A stretch of DNA of 64,000 nucleotides from Arenibacter sp. F26102 (lineage in GTDB: Bacteria; Bacteroidota; Bacteroidia; Flavobacteriales; Flavobacteriaceae), in assembly GCF_023015865.1 (NCBI RefSeq), contig NZ_JALKBC010000001.1:248001-312000 (forward strand), in the 5' to 3' direction. A model generated the notes under the pieces. The model had not been told where the DNA came from. It saw only the letters and a list, made by a program, of their open reading frames with translations, and searched no databases. A program made the position numbers and the translations under genes. Shown here one piece after another: positions 61,868 through 64,000 of this stretch (its first letter is position 1; each line of letters starts with the position of its first letter).

Positions 61868-62287
61868 ATGAAGGTTCATGGTATAATACTGTCACTGGGA
61901 ATATTACTCGTTCTACTGGGTTGTACCACTGAGAATAGCCACGGAAATGAAGTACTGGTAAGAGGGAGTTGGAACCTGACTAATGTAAGTGGCGGTTTCG
62001 CAGGAGTTGATGACGATTTTGAAAAAGGGAAAATCGTTTGGGAATTCGATGCCAAGGCCGATACTTTGATGGTGGTCAATAATGACGAGTCCAATTCAAT
62101 CTATAATGGCTTGCCAACAGCAACCTATACCTATTCCGTTCTACAGGAGAAAGACAAATTTTATTTAGTGGTAAATGACAAGGAGATAGGTGGAATTACA
62201 GTTGGGGAAACAAAATTGCTCTTAGATCAAAATAGTACTACTTTCGGTAGTGGTGCAGATGGATTTATTCTTGTATTTGAAAAATAG
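61868..62287 (+). CDS. Small lipoprotein, lipocalin/META-like
   Basis: A 139-residue protein with a lipobox ending LLGC near residue 18. The mature part reads VLVRGSWNLTNVSGG, KGKIVWEFDAKADTLMVVNN and ATYTYSVLQEKDKFYLVVND. The G-x-W-N-L start and the alternating strands are typical of small flavobacterial lipocalin-like lipoproteins. The function is unknown. The ATG at 61868 is preferred over TTG 61862. It ends about 80 bp from the convergent cold-shock gene. Confidence 0.7.
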   Translation: MKVHGIILSLGILLVLLGCTTENSHGNEVLVRGSWNLTNVSGGFAGVDDDFEKGKIVWEFDAKADTLMVVNNDESNSIYNGLPTATYTYSVLQEKDKFYLVVNDKEIGGITVGETKLLLDQNSTTFGSGADGFILVFEK

Positions 62288-62367
62288 CCCGGACAATGAA
62301 CCTAGGGTGCAAAAACAAAAAACCCTAGCGTTCACCAAGGTTTTCCGTTCGTTAAAAATAAATTGTA

Positions 62368-62562
62368 TTAGCCAATTACTTGCACTTGTGCAGCAACTAT
62401 TCCCTTTCGGCCTTCTTCTTCCTGGTATTCTACTTTGTCACCTTCATTAAGTTCAGTGCCGTTTAATGAAGTTGCATGAACAAAAATGTCTTTACCTGTG
62501 TCGTCGTTGGTAATGAAGCCATATCCCTTGGATTCATTATAAAATTTTACTGTTCCAATCAT
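62368..62562 (-). CDS. Cold-shock domain protein
   Basis: A 64-residue single-domain CSD protein. RNP1 is KGYGFITND and RNP2 is IFVHATSL, so it binds single-stranded RNA or DNA as an RNA chaperone. It starts MIGTVKFYNESKGYGFI, and length is usual. The ~90-bp T-rich upstream stretch is a likely long leader, as in other csp genes. Confidence 0.95.
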   Translation of the reverse strand: MIGTVKFYNESKGYGFITNDDTGKDIFVHATSLNGTELNEGDKVEYQEEEGRKGIVAAQVQVIG

Positions 62563-62655
62563 TGCAATGAAATTAAAATAATAATCGTTTAGATTACTAA
62601 TTTATGTTTTTTTTGGCAAAATTGAATAGAATCGATTTAAAAAAAATATTAAAAA

Positions 62656-62907
62656 TTACTGATTATCAGAGGTTTTCTTTTCCTTGTCTTGCATTTTTTT
62701 GATGTTTTCCTCCGTAAGCATATAGTCCTTCATTTTTTTGCCTTTACTGACTTTAATAAGAAATAGGGGCATGGCCACCAAAAAAATTCCTACAGTGCCA
62801 AAACCGATACATTTATCGGATAAGGCCTTATTTTCCTCGTTTATGTTAAACCCATAAATAATTGAAGCCAAGGACGCCAAAAGAATTAAAGTGATGATAT
62901 ACTTCAT
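62656..62907 (-). CDS. Small membrane protein, unknown function
   Basis: An 83-residue protein with two hydrophobic helices (IITLILLASLASIIYGF and FGTVGIFLVAMPLFLIKV) and a Lys-rich cytoplasmic tail. I recognise no named family. The start is ATG 62907, because the TTG two codons before has no support. It begins 14 bp after the stop of the ClC-CBS gene on the same strand, so it is probably co-expressed with it. Confidence 0.65.
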   Translation of the reverse strand: MKYIITLILLASLASIIYGFNINEENKALSDKCIGFGTVGIFLVAMPLFLIKVSKGKKMKDYMLTEENIKKMQDKEKKTSDNQ

Positions 62908-62921
62908 GCTCAAGATCGTAT

Positions 62922-64000
62922 TTAAGAGGTTAAATTTATTAATTTTCTTCGATAAGCGGTCAAAAGCTTGGATTTGGAAATAAAACCGATATATTTTTCA
63001 TCCTTAATAACGGGTAGGTTCCAGGCACCGCTACTTTGAAACTTCTCCATGATATCCGTCATTTTATCCTTGTCCAATTCAATTATATCCGGAGGGGTGT
63101 TCATGATGTCAACGGCCATCACTTCCTTGTACAATTTCTGATCGAACATTATGGGGCGTATATCATCCAATAAAATGATTCCAAGAAGGGTGTTATTTTC
63201 CCTGTCAATTACCGGGAATATATTTCTGTTGGATTTTACGACCGCCTCGTGCAATATTTCCCCTAGGTTCATTTCTGGATAAATAGGGATAAAATTGTCT
63301 TCAATAACCTTATCGATATCCATCAAGGTCAATACGGCATGATCCTTATCATGAGTAATTAATTCTCCTTTGCGCCCCAATTCCATGTTGTAGACAGAAT
63401 GTGGGTGCACGTATTTGGTAATGGAATAAGAGATTGCAGAGGTTATCATTAGTGGGATAAATAATTCATATCCTCCTGTGACCTCGGCTATAAGGAAAAT
63501 TGCAGTTAGGGGGGCGTGGAGGACTCCCGCCATTAGTCCGGCCATTCCGACCAATGTAAAGTTACTTTCAGAAACTTGGTATGGAAAAATTCCGATACTG
63601 TTTATTACTTTGGCAATGCAATTGCCCATTATACTTCCCATAAAAAGTGTTGGGGCAAAGATTCCCCCAACTCCTCCTGCTCCAAATGTCAGGGCACAGG
63701 CAATAATTTTGAAAAAAACCAATCCGGCAAGTAGGCCAATTACTACCCACACCTGTGAAAGGTCTAAATTAAAAATGTTGTTTTCCAACACTTTTTCGGG
63801 GCTTCCTTTGATTAAGTTGTTGATAACATCAAAACCTTCACCGTATAATGGGGGTACCAAATAGACCAAAATTCCAATGGCAATTCCCCCATAGAGCAAC
63901 CTTTTAATAGGGGATCCTATTTTGTCGAATATTTTTTGGATACGCTCATATACTTCTGTGAAATATATGGAGGTTAGACCTGCAAACAAGCCTAGGATTA
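62922..64000 (-). CDS. ClC-family chloride channel with CBS domains, C-terminal part
   Basis: The frame runs off the window end, so the N-terminal half (with the selectivity-filter motif) is missing. The visible part has about five helices including ALTFGAGGVGGIFAPTLFMG, the GGxFxP-type motif. GMAGLMAGVLHAPLTAIFLI follows. Two CBS domains then cover the last ~150 residues (FIPIYPEMNLGEILHEAVVK, VMAVDIMNTPPDIIELDKDK). CBS pairs bind adenine nucleotides and gate the pore. This architecture differs from the CBS-free ClC at 1994-3256. Confidence 0.9.
   Translation of the reverse strand, partial: ILGLFAGLTSIYFTEVYERIQKIFDKIGSPIKRLLYGGIAIGILVYLVPPLYGEGFDVINNLIKGSPEKVLENNIFNLDLSQVWVVIGLLAGLVFFKIIACALTFGAGGVGGIFAPTLFMGSIMGNCIAKVINSIGIFPYQVSESNFTLVGMAGLMAGVLHAPLTAIFLIAEVTGGYELFIPLMITSAISYSITKYVHPHSVYNMELGRKGELITHDKDHAVLTLMDIDKVIEDNFIPIYPEMNLGEILHEAVVKSNRNIFPVIDRENNTLLGIILLDDIRPIMFDQKLYKEVMAVDIMNTPPDIIELDKDKMTDIMEKFQSSGAWNLPVIKDEKYIGFISKSKLLTAYRRKLINLTS

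Noticed and set aside
62302-62328. CTAGGGT / ACCCTAG inverted repeat between the lipoprotein and cold-shock genes
   Set aside because: The stem is only 7 bp, the A-rich part is in the loop, and no T-run follows on either strand. It is not a convincing terminator.

Overview
The window is chromosomal DNA of a Bacteroidota bacterium, most likely a member of the Flavobacteriaceae. The evidence is the low G+C content, promoters with the TAnnTTTG -7 element typical of the phylum, weak or absent Shine-Dalgarno sequences, signal peptides ending in AQ or SQ, and families common in flavobacteria (DUF1460, DUF3078, DUF3109, DUF6503-like, a PiT carrier with a C-terminal extension, nrdB before nrdA). I see no rRNA, tRNA, CRISPR array, insertion sequence or phage gene.

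Layout. 1-6.5 kb: the end of a Gfo/Idh/MocA oxidoreductase, an FKBP lipoprotein, a ClC channel, a GyrI-like protein, a tandem-SGNH hydrolase and a DUF1460 protein. 6.9-20 kb: a giant TraB/GumN protein, an MscS channel, a haem-related group (hemH, MATE exporter, TspO-like protein, hemJ), a sensor kinase, an enoyl-CoA hydratase and an unknown secreted protein. 20-28.5 kb: a radical SAM gene cut by one in-frame stop, then housekeeping genes (HD hydrolase, PlsC, bacilliredoxin, TerB-DnaJ, HupE, dCMP deaminase, S41 protease, MarC, DUF3109). 28.5-33.3 kb: a TPR-LytS kinase and LytTR regulator pair with direct repeats upstream, then a 2 kb gene-poor stretch holding the wreck of a propeller-type hybrid sensor and tiny ORFs. 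33.3-36.9 kb: class I ribonucleotide reductase (nrdB, nrdA).

37.4-49.9 kb is a catabolic locus: three TIM-barrel sugar isomerases/epimerases, two GMC oxidoreductases (one with a small subunit), an MFS nucleoside-type permease, a Gfo/Idh oxidoreductase and two DUF1080 (3-keto-disaccharide hydrolase family) lipoproteins. Together they fit oxidation of a glycoside to its 3-keto form in the periplasm, cleavage, import, and reduction or isomerisation. 50.2-52.3 kb holds yicC-gmk-nadD. 52.3-56.6 kb holds a disrupted DUF6503-like gene, a PiT phosphate carrier and a phosphate-type porin. 57-64 kb holds dgt, DUF3078, dxs, tadA, a lipoprotein, a cold-shock protein and the C-terminal part of a ClC-CBS channel.

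The most novel signal is a set of unannotated microproteins of 22-28 residues on the minus strand (37027-37113, 37215-37301, 56764-56832). Each is one hydrophobic helix. Their N-termini resemble each other, and the units end at good terminators. The transcript of the third carries a 16-nt stretch perfectly complementary to the leader just upstream of the adjacent porin start codon, which suggests a dual-function RNA or a switchable hairpin.
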